DNA from: Planctomycetaceae bacterium
GTDB taxonomy: Bacteria; Planctomycetota; Planctomycetia; Planctomycetales; Planctomycetaceae
Reading direction: 5' to 3'
Length of the DNA stretch: 64,000 bases
NCBI GenBank assembly: GCA_020638955.1
Contig: JACKHO010000007.1
Location: 248,001 to 312,000 of the forward strand
The stretch's first letter is position 1. Each line of letters starts with the position of its first letter. The notes beneath the pieces were generated by a model. It was given only the letters and a program-made list of their open reading frames with translations. It ran no database searches and was not told the DNA's origin. Positions 37,194 through 46,773 of this stretch are shown piece by piece. Made by a program: the position numbers and the translations under genes.

Positions 37194-38558
37194 TTACACC
37201 TTCACGTGCAGCCACTTTTTGCTCCAGTAGCGGGTGGCGTTGAGGATCCAGCGGAAGCTGATGTCGATGGTCATGCCAATCCACACGCCGAAGAAGCCCA
37301 TTCCCAGCACGAAGCCGAAAAAGTATCCCACCGGAATGCGAATGACATAGGTGGTGATGATGGCAATGACAACGGGATACCGCGTGTCGCCCGCGCCGCG
37401 GAGGCAGTGCGCGTAGACAATGGCCAGCATGAGCGGGATTTGAAACGCACCCAGCAACCGCAGAGCAGGAACGCCCAATTCGCGTACCGAGGTTTCGTTG
37501 TGCATGAGGGCGAATACGAGGTCGGACCGGACAACGAACAGCAGTGTGGTCAGCACTCCAAACAGGCCGCACTGCATGGCCGCTTCGTGGCCTGCTTCCC
37601 AGGCGCGGTCTGGTTTGTTTGCTCCAATGGACTGACCGACCAGCGTGGCCGCGGCCGATCCCCACGCAACGGCGGGCAGGTACGAAATCGCCTCGACTCG
37701 CACGCCAATGATGTGCGCGTTGTAGGCGGTCTCACCAAGTCGGCCAATCATGGAGAGAAAAATGACGTGTCCAATCCAGGTGAGAAGTCCTTCGCCAGCG
37801 GCGGGTGTACCGACCGAAAGAATGCGCCGCACCGTTTCGCCGCGCAAACGCCAATCGGAGAGTTTGAGGACCAGTCCCATTCTCTCGAATGACAAATACG
37901 CCAGCAGGAGTACGCCGCCGAGGATCCGGGATATGGTGGTGCCCATGACAATGCCGTCAACGCCCCATGGTTCGAGAGGTCCCCACCCGTAGACCATCGC
38001 GGTCGACATAATGACGTTCAATACGTTGATAATTCCCAGGATAACCATGGGGGTACGCATATCGCCGCAGCCGCGTAATGCGGCGGAGGCTACGAGCGTG
38101 ACGCTGGCGAACATGAGTCCGATGGCATCGATTCTCAAATAGCGCACGGCAATGGGTAGGGAATCTCCCTCAACTCCCATGACTCGGGCGACGTGCGAAG
38201 CAAAGAACTGCATGAGCAACAGAAAGACAATCCCAATAATCCAGGAAAGGGCGATGGATCGATTGAGCACCTTGTTCGCATGTTCGCGATCACCCGCACC
38301 CCATGCCCGCGAAATCAGGGCTGTGGTACCAGTCCCCACGAGAGAGAACACAAGCGAGGCCAGCCAGCCGATGTACGCCGCAGCCCCAACTGCTGATACT
38401 CCCTGCAGGCTGGCATCATCAGGCAGGTTCCCCGCGAGATAGACATCAACCGTCCCCACCAGAAAGTTGAGAAACTGCTCACCCAGCACCGGGAGTGCCA
38501 GCAGAATGACCGTTCGCCGAATCGGAGCTGTCAGCAGCGGATTCGATTCGGGAGACAT
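37194..38558 (-). CDS. MATE-family multidrug/metabolite exporter
   Basis: 454 residues with about 12 membrane helices in two six-helix halves. Family signatures include LPVLGEQFLNFLVGTVDVYLAG at the start, ALISRAWGAGDREHANKVLN and, in the second half, ATLVGQSIGANKPDRAWEAG, the paired MATE loops. It exports organic cations or drugs in exchange for sodium or protons across the inner membrane; the substrate cannot be told. No local regulator is seen. Confidence 0.92.
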   Translation of the reverse strand: MSPESNPLLTAPIRRTVILLALPVLGEQFLNFLVGTVDVYLAGNLPDDASLQGVSAVGAAAYIGWLASLVFSLVGTGTTALISRAWGAGDREHANKVLNRSIALSWIIGIVFLLLMQFFASHVARVMGVEGDSLPIAVRYLRIDAIGLMFASVTLVASAALRGCGDMRTPMVILGIINVLNVIMSTAMVYGWGPLEPWGVDGIVMGTTISRILGGVLLLAYLSFERMGLVLKLSDWRLRGETVRRILSVGTPAAGEGLLTWIGHVIFLSMIGRLGETAYNAHIIGVRVEAISYLPAVAWGSAAATLVGQSIGANKPDRAWEAGHEAAMQCGLFGVLTTLLFVVRSDLVFALMHNETSVRELGVPALRLLGAFQIPLMLAIVYAHCLRGAGDTRYPVVIAIITTYVIRIPVGYFFGFVLGMGFFGVWIGMTIDISFRWILNATRYWSKKWLHVKV

Positions 38559-38840
38559 GGGATTTCACAGTTCGGAGCGCAGGCAGGGGCTGATTGGGAC
38601 ATCAAGGGGACACACTGTACGGCAAATTGTTCGGACGGGCCAACGTGAGACTCGCTTGTCCGGGTGCTTCCGCTTCGCGGGGCGCACGCCGCCACCCTAC
38701 GCCACCCTATTGGGCAGAAGCTACCACGCTATTGTGTCCTTGCCGTGCAAACGGAGGCTCTGTTCCGCTAGTATTCAAGTCGACAGGCGTGCAGCGTGAG
38801 CCGCCTGAGGTTGGTTAGCGTGGATGGAGAGTGAATCACC

Positions 38841-40151
38841 ATGGGTGCAACGAAGAACGAGAAAACGAGTCGCCGGGATTTCATGGCTGCCGTGGCTGCT
38901 TCGGTGGCATTTACGGCTGTGGCGGGGAGTGAGACGCTCAGTTATGCCCAGGGGAGCACCTCACCCAACGAGCGACTGAATTTGGGCGTCATTGGGATTG
39001 GCCCCCGCTGCACTTACGACTTGACCGCAATGCTCAAGTTCGACGACATCCGTTGCATTGCGATTGCCGACGTGCAGGAGTCGCGTCGTAACGCAGGTAA
39101 GAAGCTGGTCGATGAAGCCTATGGCGACACCAAACTCGAATTGCATCAGGATTTCCGCGAAGTGCTGGATCGTAAAGATGTGGACGCTGTCCTCATTGCA
39201 ACCGGCGACCGCTGGCACGCGGCTGCGTCCATGCTCGCGGCCAAGGCCGGGAAAGACGTGTACAGCGAGAAGCCATGCGGTATTACGATTGCTGACTGTC
39301 AGGAACTTGCCGATACGATTCATCATGAAAAGCGGGTGTTTCAGGCGGGAACGCAACGTCGCAGCGTGCCGAACTTTCAGTTGGCTGTCGACATGGCCCA
39401 CAGCGGCAAACTCGGCAAGGTGCATACGCTGCATGCCTCAGTCTACTACCCGACGCTCGACAACACATGGTTGCCTGCAGAACCAACGCCTGCCCCCAAC
39501 GTGGTCGACTGGAATATGTGGCTCGGCCCAGCGGCCTGGCGTCCATACAACAGTAAGTACGTGCAAGGACGGTGGCGTGGTCAGTGGGACTTCGATTCCG
39601 GTGCCCGTCTGCTGGACTGGGGTGCCCACACCGTCGATTTGTGTCAATGGGCGAATCAGGCCGATGACACCATGCCGGTGACGTATGAACCGCACGAAGA
39701 CAAAATTGTCTGCATGTACGCGAACGGCGTGAAACTGGTCATCGATTTCCTCAAAGATCCCTTCGGCAACCGCGATCCTCACTACACCACGCGGCTCGGT
39801 ACGTGTCCGGTCCGCTTCGTCGGCGATAAGGGTTCGGTCGAAACGGGCGACGAAGGAGAAATTCTGGCCTCGACCGAGGAACTGCGGAAGGAACTCCCCG
39901 ACGCCAGCAAGCGCGTGCGGGGGCTCGATGTTTCCGCACATGCCCGCAACTTCTTCGATTGCATTCGGTCCCGCAAAATGACGGCCGCGAATCAGGACGT
40001 CATGCGCCGTTCACACATTGCGTCACACGCTGCCGCCATTGCCTGGATTCTCGGCCGTAAACTCGAAATCAATCCCAAGACGGAAGAGTTTGTGAATGAT
40101 CCCGAAGCCAATATGCTGCGTGCCCGTGCCCGACGGAATTGGGCCGTTTGA
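38841..40151 (+). CDS. Tat-exported Gfo/Idh/MocA-family oxidoreductase
   Basis: 436 residues. The twin-arginine signal is TSRRDFMAAVAASVAFTAVA. The Rossmann NAD(P)-binding domain starts at LNLGVIGIGPRC; the family motif EKP is in YSEKPCGIT, and the catalytic-domain His is in GARLLDWGAHTVDLCQWA. Exported members in planctomycetes are likely to bring their cofactor with them and act on sugars or inositol-like compounds. Substrate unknown. The gene stands alone. Confidence 0.9.
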   Translation: MGATKNEKTSRRDFMAAVAASVAFTAVAGSETLSYAQGSTSPNERLNLGVIGIGPRCTYDLTAMLKFDDIRCIAIADVQESRRNAGKKLVDEAYGDTKLELHQDFREVLDRKDVDAVLIATGDRWHAAASMLAAKAGKDVYSEKPCGITIADCQELADTIHHEKRVFQAGTQRRSVPNFQLAVDMAHSGKLGKVHTLHASVYYPTLDNTWLPAEPTPAPNVVDWNMWLGPAAWRPYNSKYVQGRWRGQWDFDSGARLLDWGAHTVDLCQWANQADDTMPVTYEPHEDKIVCMYANGVKLVIDFLKDPFGNRDPHYTTRLGTCPVRFVGDKGSVETGDEGEILASTEELRKELPDASKRVRGLDVSAHARNFFDCIRSRKMTAANQDVMRRSHIASHAAAIAWILGRKLEINPKTEEFVNDPEANMLRARARRNWAV

Positions 40152-40280
40152 GAGGAGTTAGGAGTCAGGATTCAGGAGCCAGGAAGTTGTTGCCGTGCTG
40201 CTGACCTTGCTCTGTCCGTTCGACCTTAGACCCTCAACCTTCGACCACACCCCCACGACAACAGGACGATTGTCTCAGAC

Positions 40281-40724
40281 ATGCAGCGTTACAAGAACCA
40301 CGGAATTGCTTTCCAGTACCCAGAGGACTGGATGCTTGAGGAAGAGAACAATGAAGGGGACACCACCATTACGGTGACTGATGGGGAAACCTCCTTCTGG
40401 TCACTGCATCTCATGCGGGAGCGGCCGCAAGTCGAAGAGGTCATCGAGGAAATCGAAACGGCGTTCAAGGGTGAGTATGACGAAGTCGACGTCGAGCGTT
40501 CGATCAAGCAGTTGGCACGTCGGGAGGCCGAAGCTCGTGAAATCAGTTTCGTCTGTCTTGAGCTGGTCAACACGGCATTTGTGCGCGTCTTTCGAACGGG
40601 CCGGTTCACGGTCATGATTCTCTGTCAGGCGACGGATCACGAACTGGAAGACGCCCGATCGAATTTCGAGGCCATTGCCGACTCCTTAGATGTCGATTTG
40701 GATGGCGACATTCTTATATCCTGA
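40281..40724 (+). CDS. small acidic cytoplasmic protein, unknown function
   Basis: 147 residues beginning MQRYKNHGIAFQYPEDWML, a start shared with PsbP/DUF1795-like folds (a beta-sandwich opening with F-x-Y-P-x-x-W). The rest alternates strands and one helix with many Glu and Asp. There is no signal peptide. The fold assignment is my inference. It lies 74 nt before nrnA on the same strand and may be co-transcribed. Confidence 0.6.
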   Translation: MQRYKNHGIAFQYPEDWMLEEENNEGDTTITVTDGETSFWSLHLMRERPQVEEVIEEIETAFKGEYDEVDVERSIKQLARREAEAREISFVCLELVNTAFVRVFRTGRFTVMILCQATDHELEDARSNFEAIADSLDVDLDGDILIS

Positions 40725-40798
40725 CTACCCTTTGGGGTACTTTCCGTCTGCCGTGAGAGGCGGCTTTCGAATTCCTTCCTTCAGTTTGGCACTTCCAA

Positions 40799-41797
40799 AT
40801 GGCTATCGACTGGCAACCATTCATCGACGTGGTGCACAGTGCCGAACGTTTTGTTATTTCCAGCCATGTGCGACCCGATGCGGACGCCATTGGATCGGCG
40901 CTGGGACTGGCGGGAATTCTGGAGTCGCTGGGTAAAACTGTGCGCATCATTAATCCCTCGCACACGCCAGATCATCTTGGCTTCATGGATCCTGAAAAGC
41001 GGATTCAGAAAATCAAGGCCGATGTCAGCATCGAATCGGCCTGCGATACCGACGTGCATGTCATTGTCGATACCTCGGCCTGGCAGCAGTTGCAGGATGT
41101 AGGGCTCGTCCTGCAGCAGACATCTGCCAGAAAGGTCGTAATTGATCACCACGTCAGTTCCGATGACTTAGGGGCTCTGGAATTCAAAGACACCTCGGCC
41201 TCGGCCACGGGAGTACTCATCACGGAACTCGCCGAAGCGATGAACATTTCCGTGACGAAGGAAGAGGCCGACGCGTTGTTTTGCGCTGTTGCTACCGACA
41301 CGGGTTGGTATCGATTCTCCAACTCCGATGCACGTACGTATCGCACTGCAGCCCGGCTTATCGATGCTGGTGTGGAGCCGCACGTCCTTTACCAGCAATT
41401 GTACGAACGCTCGTCGCTGGCCCGGCTCAAGTTGCAGTCGGTGGTACTCGGTCGGGTGGAACTGGCGCACAAGGCGCAACTGACTCACACGTTCGTGACG
41501 CGAAAAGATTTTTCGGAAACGGGAGCACACCCCACCGACACCGAAGGTCTCGTCAACAGCGGCCTGGCCATTGATGGCGTTCTGGCTTCATTCATCCTCG
41601 TTGAACAAATCGATGGACGCGTGAAAGCGAGTTTGCGAAGTCGAGAGCCTGTCGACGTCGCGACGATTGCCGAAAAGTTTGGTGGAGGCGGTCACAAGCA
41701 GGCGTCGGGTGCTATGCTAGCGGGCCCTGTGAACGAGGCATGTGCTCGACTCTTGAAAGAGTTTGAACGCGCATTTGAAAATGGCAATGCGTCCTGA
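40799..41797 (+). CDS. nrnA: DHH/DHHA1 phosphoesterase, oligoribonuclease/pAp phosphatase
   Basis: 332 residues with the DHH catalytic motifs: SSHVRPDADAIGSAL (motif I), VDTSAW (motif II), VVIDHHVSSDD (DHH motif), and FCAVATDTGWYRFSN (motif IV). The C-terminal DHHA1 domain ends with the glycine-rich GGGGHKQASGAML. NrnA degrades short oligoribonucleotides to mononucleotides and removes the 3' phosphate from pAp, using manganese. Normal length. Confidence 0.93.
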   Translation: MAIDWQPFIDVVHSAERFVISSHVRPDADAIGSALGLAGILESLGKTVRIINPSHTPDHLGFMDPEKRIQKIKADVSIESACDTDVHVIVDTSAWQQLQDVGLVLQQTSARKVVIDHHVSSDDLGALEFKDTSASATGVLITELAEAMNISVTKEEADALFCAVATDTGWYRFSNSDARTYRTAARLIDAGVEPHVLYQQLYERSSLARLKLQSVVLGRVELAHKAQLTHTFVTRKDFSETGAHPTDTEGLVNSGLAIDGVLASFILVEQIDGRVKASLRSREPVDVATIAEKFGGGGHKQASGAMLAGPVNEACARLLKEFERAFENGNAS

Positions 41798-42064
41798 GTT
41801 CTCAGTTCCGTGAATGTAATTCATCGACCAGAGGCGCAACACATCAAATGTCTCAAGGCGGCATCGGCAAAAAAAGCCTCACCCGCGTCTGTTATCGAAA
41901 TTCCTGCATATTCCGCCTTCACCCCAGCGACGAACCTCTGTTAACATTCGTCGACAGCTCTCCGGCTGGGACGCTGCCGTTGTCTTGATTGGATAACGGT
42001 TTGTGGCTGGAGAACTGGCAACAAAGGATTGACACTCGCGTTGAAACGTGGCACGGAGGCCATT

Positions 42065-42601
42065 GTGAGTTCTGGATCAACACCGAAACAAAAAACCGAA
42101 ACGCAAATCCGCTGGCTTATTCGCCGGGACATGCCGGAGGTGCTTCAAATCGAACAGGAAAGTTTCCAGTCCCCCTGGACTGATGAAGACTTTCTTTGCT
42201 GTCTCCGCCAGCGAAATTGCATTGGCATGGTTGCCGAGCAGGACCAACGGATTGTGGGGTTCATGATTTATGAACTGCACAAAACCCGCCTGCACATTCT
42301 GAATTTCGCCGTTGCGAAAGACTTGCGCCGCAGCGGTGTCGGCGGACAAATGGTCCTCCGTCTCATCGACAAACTTTCGCAACAGCGCCGCAACGAAATT
42401 CTATTGGAAGTCCGCGAACGGAATCTCGACGCACAGCTCTTCTTCCGTGAACAGAACTTCCGGGCGATTAGCGTGCTGCGTTGCCATTACGACGACACCG
42501 ACGAAGACGCCTACATCTTGCGTTTCCGTCTCGACGCCACACACGACGCGACCTCCCCGTACTCCCCTCGGAATCGCATTTCCGAATACGATGCTGCGTA
42601 G
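42065..42601 (+). CDS. rimI: GNAT acetyltransferase, ribosomal protein S18-alanine N-acetyltransferase
   Basis: 178 residues. I chose the GTG at 42065 because GGAGG lies exactly 5 nt before it; an upstream TTG at 42029 lacks one. GNAT features: IRRDMPEVLQIEQESFQSPW (RimI N-terminal pattern), VGFMIYEL, the acetyl-CoA loop VAKDLRRSGVGGQMVLRLID, and LEVRERNLDAQLFFREQNF. RimI acetylates the N-terminal alanine of ribosomal protein S18. The 25-residue polar C-terminal tail is extra. It is separated from nrnA by 267 nt. Confidence 0.85.
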   Translation: MSSGSTPKQKTETQIRWLIRRDMPEVLQIEQESFQSPWTDEDFLCCLRQRNCIGMVAEQDQRIVGFMIYELHKTRLHILNFAVAKDLRRSGVGGQMVLRLIDKLSQQRRNEILLEVRERNLDAQLFFREQNFRAISVLRCHYDDTDEDAYILRFRLDATHDATSPYSPRNRISEYDAA

Positions 42602-42673
42602 CGCATAGCCCAACTGACACTTCCTCGGATTGCGTCCCCGATGTAACGGCATCGTATCGGTATGGCTCCCTTT

Positions 42674-42816
42674 TGTAGGGTGTGTGCAGCAAGTCGCCGG
42701 AATTTGGTGGGTTACGTCAGCGAATCACGCGTCACGGAAATGGCGCCCCGATTGTCGCAGCGAACGACTTGCGTAACGCACCATCCTGATTGTCGCCGAC
42801 TTCACCCACCCTACGA
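42674..42816. repeat. dispersed intergenic repeat, copy 2
   Basis: Starts GTAGGGTGTGTGCAGCAAGT, continues GGTGGGTTACGTC, CGACTTGCGTAACGCACC and ends ACTTCACCCACCCTACGA. It is longer than the copy at 6981-7092 and its two ends (GTAGGGTG/CACCCTAC) are complementary. It fills the gap between rimI and truA. Confidence 0.65.
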
Positions 42817-42845
42817 ATCATTTGATGTAGCGGCACCATACCGTC

Positions 42846-43658
42846 ATGGCCCAGCGAAACATCAGGCTGACACTCTCCTACGACGGAACTGACTTTGCGG
42901 GATGGCAGGTTCAACCGAATCGCCGCACGGTCCAGGGAGTCGTCGAGCACGCCATTCTGAAAACGTCTGGCGAATCACTCCGAATTCTCGCCGCCGGGCG
43001 TACCGACTCCGGTGTGCATGCACTGGGACAGGTGGCGAACTTCCGGACCGAGTCAGACATCCCGGCTGATCGCTGGAAGCTCGCGCTCAGGGCTCACTTG
43101 CCCGACGAGGTGGTGGTCGTCGAAAGTGAAGAAGTCGACTACGAGTTCCATGCGACTTTCTCTGCCAAGACGAAACGGTATCGCTACGTCATTTACAATC
43201 ACGTCGTCGAGTTCCCCTTTCTCAAAAACTACGCGTGGCGTATCCCGCAGGAACTCGATGTCGCCGCCATGCATGCAGCAGCACAGGAACTCGTTGGCAA
43301 ACACGATTTTCGCAGCTTCGAATCACACTGGCCGAATAAAGCGACGAGCATTCGGACAGTGAACCAGGTCTCGGTAAATCGCGTCGCAGAGTGGCCCGCT
43401 TGGTCACCCGTTGCGACCGCTGGTGAGAGAGTTGACGGAGAAAGCACACCCACTGCTCCGTTTATTGTGCTGGAAATTGAAGCGGACGGATTTCTCTACA
43501 ACATGGTCCGGACCATTACGGGAACGCTGCTCAACGTGGGGCGTGGCAACTGGACTGGCAAAGATGTAAGACGGATTCTCGAAGCCATGAATCGAAAAGA
43601 AGCGGGCGGAACGGCTCCGGCTCATGGACTTTATCTCGTATGCGTGCATTACGGCTGA
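42846..43658 (+). CDS. truA: tRNA pseudouridine(38-40) synthase TruA
   Basis: 270 residues. Start pattern IRLTLSYDGTDFAGWQVQPN, catalytic Asp D54 in AAGRTDSGVHALGQ, then FHATFSAKTKRYRYVIYN, and the C-terminal FLYNMVRTITGTLLNVGRG. TruA converts uridines at 38-40 in the tRNA anticodon arm to pseudouridine. Normal length and all key residues present. Confidence 0.95.
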   Translation: MAQRNIRLTLSYDGTDFAGWQVQPNRRTVQGVVEHAILKTSGESLRILAAGRTDSGVHALGQVANFRTESDIPADRWKLALRAHLPDEVVVVESEEVDYEFHATFSAKTKRYRYVIYNHVVEFPFLKNYAWRIPQELDVAAMHAAAQELVGKHDFRSFESHWPNKATSIRTVNQVSVNRVAEWPAWSPVATAGERVDGESTPTAPFIVLEIEADGFLYNMVRTITGTLLNVGRGNWTGKDVRRILEAMNRKEAGGTAPAHGLYLVCVHYG

Positions 43659-43796
43659 CGGTCCATCGCGAAATGGCCGCACTGCTTGCAGTCGCCGCAC
43701 GAATTCCGGTAGCGTTGGTGAAATTCTCCACAAGATCGTCCTTCCGGCAGCGAATGGCGATATGAGTACGACTCCGTAGCAGTTTGGTCGGCATCA

Positions 43797-44996
43797 ATGT
43801 TTGAGTTTCTAAAGCAGTGGTGGCAGGGAGATTCGCTCTCCGAGGACGAATACGTCCGGCGACGCGCGCAGCTGCTGGGGAAAGCTCCCATTCCGACATT
43901 CTGGCTGCTGGGAAAGACCGGCAGTGGGAAGTCGTCGATTATCCGGTACCTCACCGGAGTTGAGTCAGCGGAAATCGGGAACGGCTATCGCCCGCAGACG
44001 AAGACATCGCAGCGGTACGACTTTCCCGACTCAAAAGACCCGCTGATGACGTTTCTCGACACGCGGGGATTGGGTGAAGCGGGATACGATCCCACCGAAG
44101 ACTTGGAATCATTCTCCGATTCTACCCAACTTGTGCTAGTCACAGTCCGAGTACTGGATCATGCACTCGATGAATTGATCGCAAGTTTGAAGACCATTCG
44201 AGCCGCCGCTCCAGAACGCCCAATCCTGCTGGCACTCACCTGTCTTCATGAAACAGTACCGGGGAGCGACATCAGCGAACGAGATTTGTTTACTTCCGAG
44301 GTGCCCGTTCCTGGCGAACTTCCCGATGATTTGAAACGTTCTCTGCAGCATCAAATCGAACTGTTCGCGGGGCTGGCGGACGCCGTTGTTCCCATTGACC
44401 TGACACAGCCCGCAGAAGGTTTTGCCCATCCCAACTTCGGTGGTGACCGGCTCAAGGCGGCAATTCTCGAACTGCTCCCATCTTCCTACCGACAAACCCT
44501 GCTGCACCTGGAGGAATTGGTCAGTCCGCTGAAATCACTGCAGCAACGTCGCGCACAATCGGCCATTCTGTCCGCGAGTACCATTGCGGGAACGGCTGCC
44601 GCTGTACCTTTGCCCTGGGTCGACATTCCGGTGGTTTTCGCCATTCAAACGCACTTGGCGTATCGTCTCGCAGCCATTTACGAATTGGAACTCACAACAG
44701 CACAGTGGGCTCAACTGACGGGTGTCGCAGGTGGTCGGATTGCCGTTGGCATGGCAGTGCGGGAAATGTTGAAAGTTATTCCGTGGGTGGGCATGGCAGC
44801 CAATGCTGCCGCAGCATTTGCTTACACCTTCGCCACGGGGATGGCCTGGAACTGGTACTTTCTGGAAGTGAAGCAGGGGCATGTCCCTTCGGCTGATGAA
44901 CTGCAAAAAGTCTTTCAGGAACAGCTTTCGCGCGGTGCGGCACTCTGGAAGGAGACCGACCAGCAACCCGCCAGCAGTGAGGAGGCGCCTTCGTGA
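43797..44996 (+). CDS. GTPase with C-terminal DUF697 (YcjF-like) domain
   Basis: 399 residues. The G domain has the P loop GKTGSGKSS at 39-47, switch region TSQRYDFPDSKD, and LDTRGLGE as G3; a classic NKxD is not obvious (ALTCLHE takes that place). After about residue 240 a DUF697-type hydrophobic region follows (AVPLPWVDIPVVFAIQTHLA, AYTFATGMAWNWYFLEV), suggesting membrane insertion. Homologues next to each other occur in bacterial envelope-stress or division loci. Its last bases GTGA are the start of the next GTPase. Confidence 0.85.
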   Translation: MFEFLKQWWQGDSLSEDEYVRRRAQLLGKAPIPTFWLLGKTGSGKSSIIRYLTGVESAEIGNGYRPQTKTSQRYDFPDSKDPLMTFLDTRGLGEAGYDPTEDLESFSDSTQLVLVTVRVLDHALDELIASLKTIRAAAPERPILLALTCLHETVPGSDISERDLFTSEVPVPGELPDDLKRSLQHQIELFAGLADAVVPIDLTQPAEGFAHPNFGGDRLKAAILELLPSSYRQTLLHLEELVSPLKSLQQRRAQSAILSASTIAGTAAAVPLPWVDIPVVFAIQTHLAYRLAAIYELELTTAQWAQLTGVAGGRIAVGMAVREMLKVIPWVGMAANAAAAFAYTFATGMAWNWYFLEVKQGHVPSADELQKVFQEQLSRGAALWKETDQQPASSEEAPS

Positions 44997-46561
44997 AGTT
45001 TCGTCAACTCGTCATCATCGCACTGCTGGTTCTGCCCGTTTTCGTATATCTCGCGTTTGGCATTTATGCGCTGTGGGAAACTGGCTGGCTGATTTGGATT
45101 GGCTGGACGCTCCCCGTTATCTGGATTGCCACGTGGGGATTGTCGCGTGTTTGGAAGGACACCCCTTCCTCAAGTCCGGCGGCCGCGGCTTCTCCAATTG
45201 AAGTGCCGGGACACTGGACGCAGCAGGATGAAGCGGGGCTGAAAATTGTGGCGCGGCATCAGGAACTGGTGAGTGAAGTAACTGCCGAAGACCTGATTGA
45301 TCCTCACCACTATCTGAATGCGGCACTCAGTCTAGCCGGAGATTTGGCCAAACACTTTAACCGTAGCCAGGAACACCCCGTCGATGGTGTTACCGCCACC
45401 GAAGCACTCGCAGCCATGCGACTCGCCTTGGACGACACGGAACGGTGGGTCATTGCCAATGTGCCGGGAAGCCAACTGGTCACCATTGGCCAGTGGAAAA
45501 TGCTGGCCCGTGCGTCGAAGTGGGTTGAACCGGCGACCAAAGCGGGATGGTTGGCATCGTCGATTTTCAATCCGGTGAATGCCGTTAACTACTTCATTTC
45601 AAAGGCGACTTTGGGGCCCGTCATTTCCGATGTGCAGCGCGAGCTACTGGCAACGGTCTTCGTCCGTTACATCAGACAGGTCGGTTTTTATCTCATCGAA
45701 ATGTATAGCGGGCGACTCAAAGGGGGCGCCGACGTCTACCGCAACACGTTTGGTCGCAAGTCGGCAGCGGCTGATCCGACTGAGGGTAGTCATCAGGAAC
45801 TCGAACTGAAGTCCCTGCAAATCGCACTGCTGGGCCAGGTGAAAGCAGGAAAGTCGAGTTTGATTAATGCCCTGCTGGAACAGCAACAGGCCACCACCGA
45901 TGTCCTGCCGCAAACTCGTAGTGTCAGCCGTTACTCCTGGACTCTGCCGGGCACGGAGGAACAACTCACGCTGCTCGACACACCCGGTTATGCCGAGGCG
46001 GGGGCAACCAGTGCCCAGGTTTCTGAGATCGAAACCGCCGTAGCCGAGGCAGATGTCGTGCTACTTGTTCTGGCTGCCAACTCACCCGCCCGATCTGCCG
46101 ACGTTGAACTCCTCAAGCAACTGCAGGCCCACTATGCCGGACGCCAGCATTTGAAGCTGCCGCCGGTCATTGGTGTGCTGACGCATATCGATTTGCTCAG
46201 CCCCGTGCGGGAGTGGAATCCCCCGTACGACTGGCGGTCGGGGCAATCCCCCAAAGTTGAGAGCATTCGGGGTGCAGTCGGCTATGCCCAGGAAGTCTTT
46301 GGAAACGCGGTCGCTGACGTTGTCCCGGTCTGCACCAGTGACGACACCAGTCGACGCACCGGCGTCATGAATGACCTCGTACCAGCCATCATTTCGCAGG
46401 TCGAAGCAGGCCAATCTGCGGCCCTGTTGAAAGCATACCACGACCGGCTGAACAGCGACCGGCTGAAAACGTTCCTGGGCCAGCTGACCTCCGCGAGCGG
46501 ATCAATGCTCCGCTGGTGGGTCGAAGAACGGTTCCTGCCGTCAATCAACAAGGGCAAATGA
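44993..46561 (+). CDS. membrane-anchored Era/MnmE-like GTPase
   Basis: 522 residues; GTG start overlapping the preceding stop (GTGA), with GGAGG 7 nt upstream. Two N-terminal membrane helices (VIIALLVLPVFVYLAFGIYA and WLIWIGWTLPVIWIATWGL) precede a helical region and a G domain: P loop LGQVKAGKSSLINAL near 280, G2 TRSVSRYSW, G3 LLDTPGYAEAG, G4 THID in IGVLTHIDLL. Coupled to the DUF697 GTPase, it probably forms a hetero-pair acting at the inner membrane, perhaps in membrane shaping. Function not established. Confidence 0.85.
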   Translation: MKFRQLVIIALLVLPVFVYLAFGIYALWETGWLIWIGWTLPVIWIATWGLSRVWKDTPSSSPAAAASPIEVPGHWTQQDEAGLKIVARHQELVSEVTAEDLIDPHHYLNAALSLAGDLAKHFNRSQEHPVDGVTATEALAAMRLALDDTERWVIANVPGSQLVTIGQWKMLARASKWVEPATKAGWLASSIFNPVNAVNYFISKATLGPVISDVQRELLATVFVRYIRQVGFYLIEMYSGRLKGGADVYRNTFGRKSAAADPTEGSHQELELKSLQIALLGQVKAGKSSLINALLEQQQATTDVLPQTRSVSRYSWTLPGTEEQLTLLDTPGYAEAGATSAQVSEIETAVAEADVVLLVLAANSPARSADVELLKQLQAHYAGRQHLKLPPVIGVLTHIDLLSPVREWNPPYDWRSGQSPKVESIRGAVGYAQEVFGNAVADVVPVCTSDDTSRRTGVMNDLVPAIISQVEAGQSAALLKAYHDRLNSDRLKTFLGQLTSASGSMLRWWVEERFLPSINKGK

Positions 46562-46773
46562 CCGAATTCCGGTTCATTTTCATCGCAGCAATTTCCTGAT
46601 ATAACACGGCGATAATGCCGGGCTCGTTTTGTGCCGCTTTGGGCAATTACGTCCGCGGTACCGGTTGGATTTTGCAGGGATGCAGTGGCGATGGCCGACT
46701 TGGAGGCGGTCGCCGTAGTCTGGTTGCTCGCTTACCAGACAAATTCTCAAGGTGCATCCTACTTACTGGTGAC

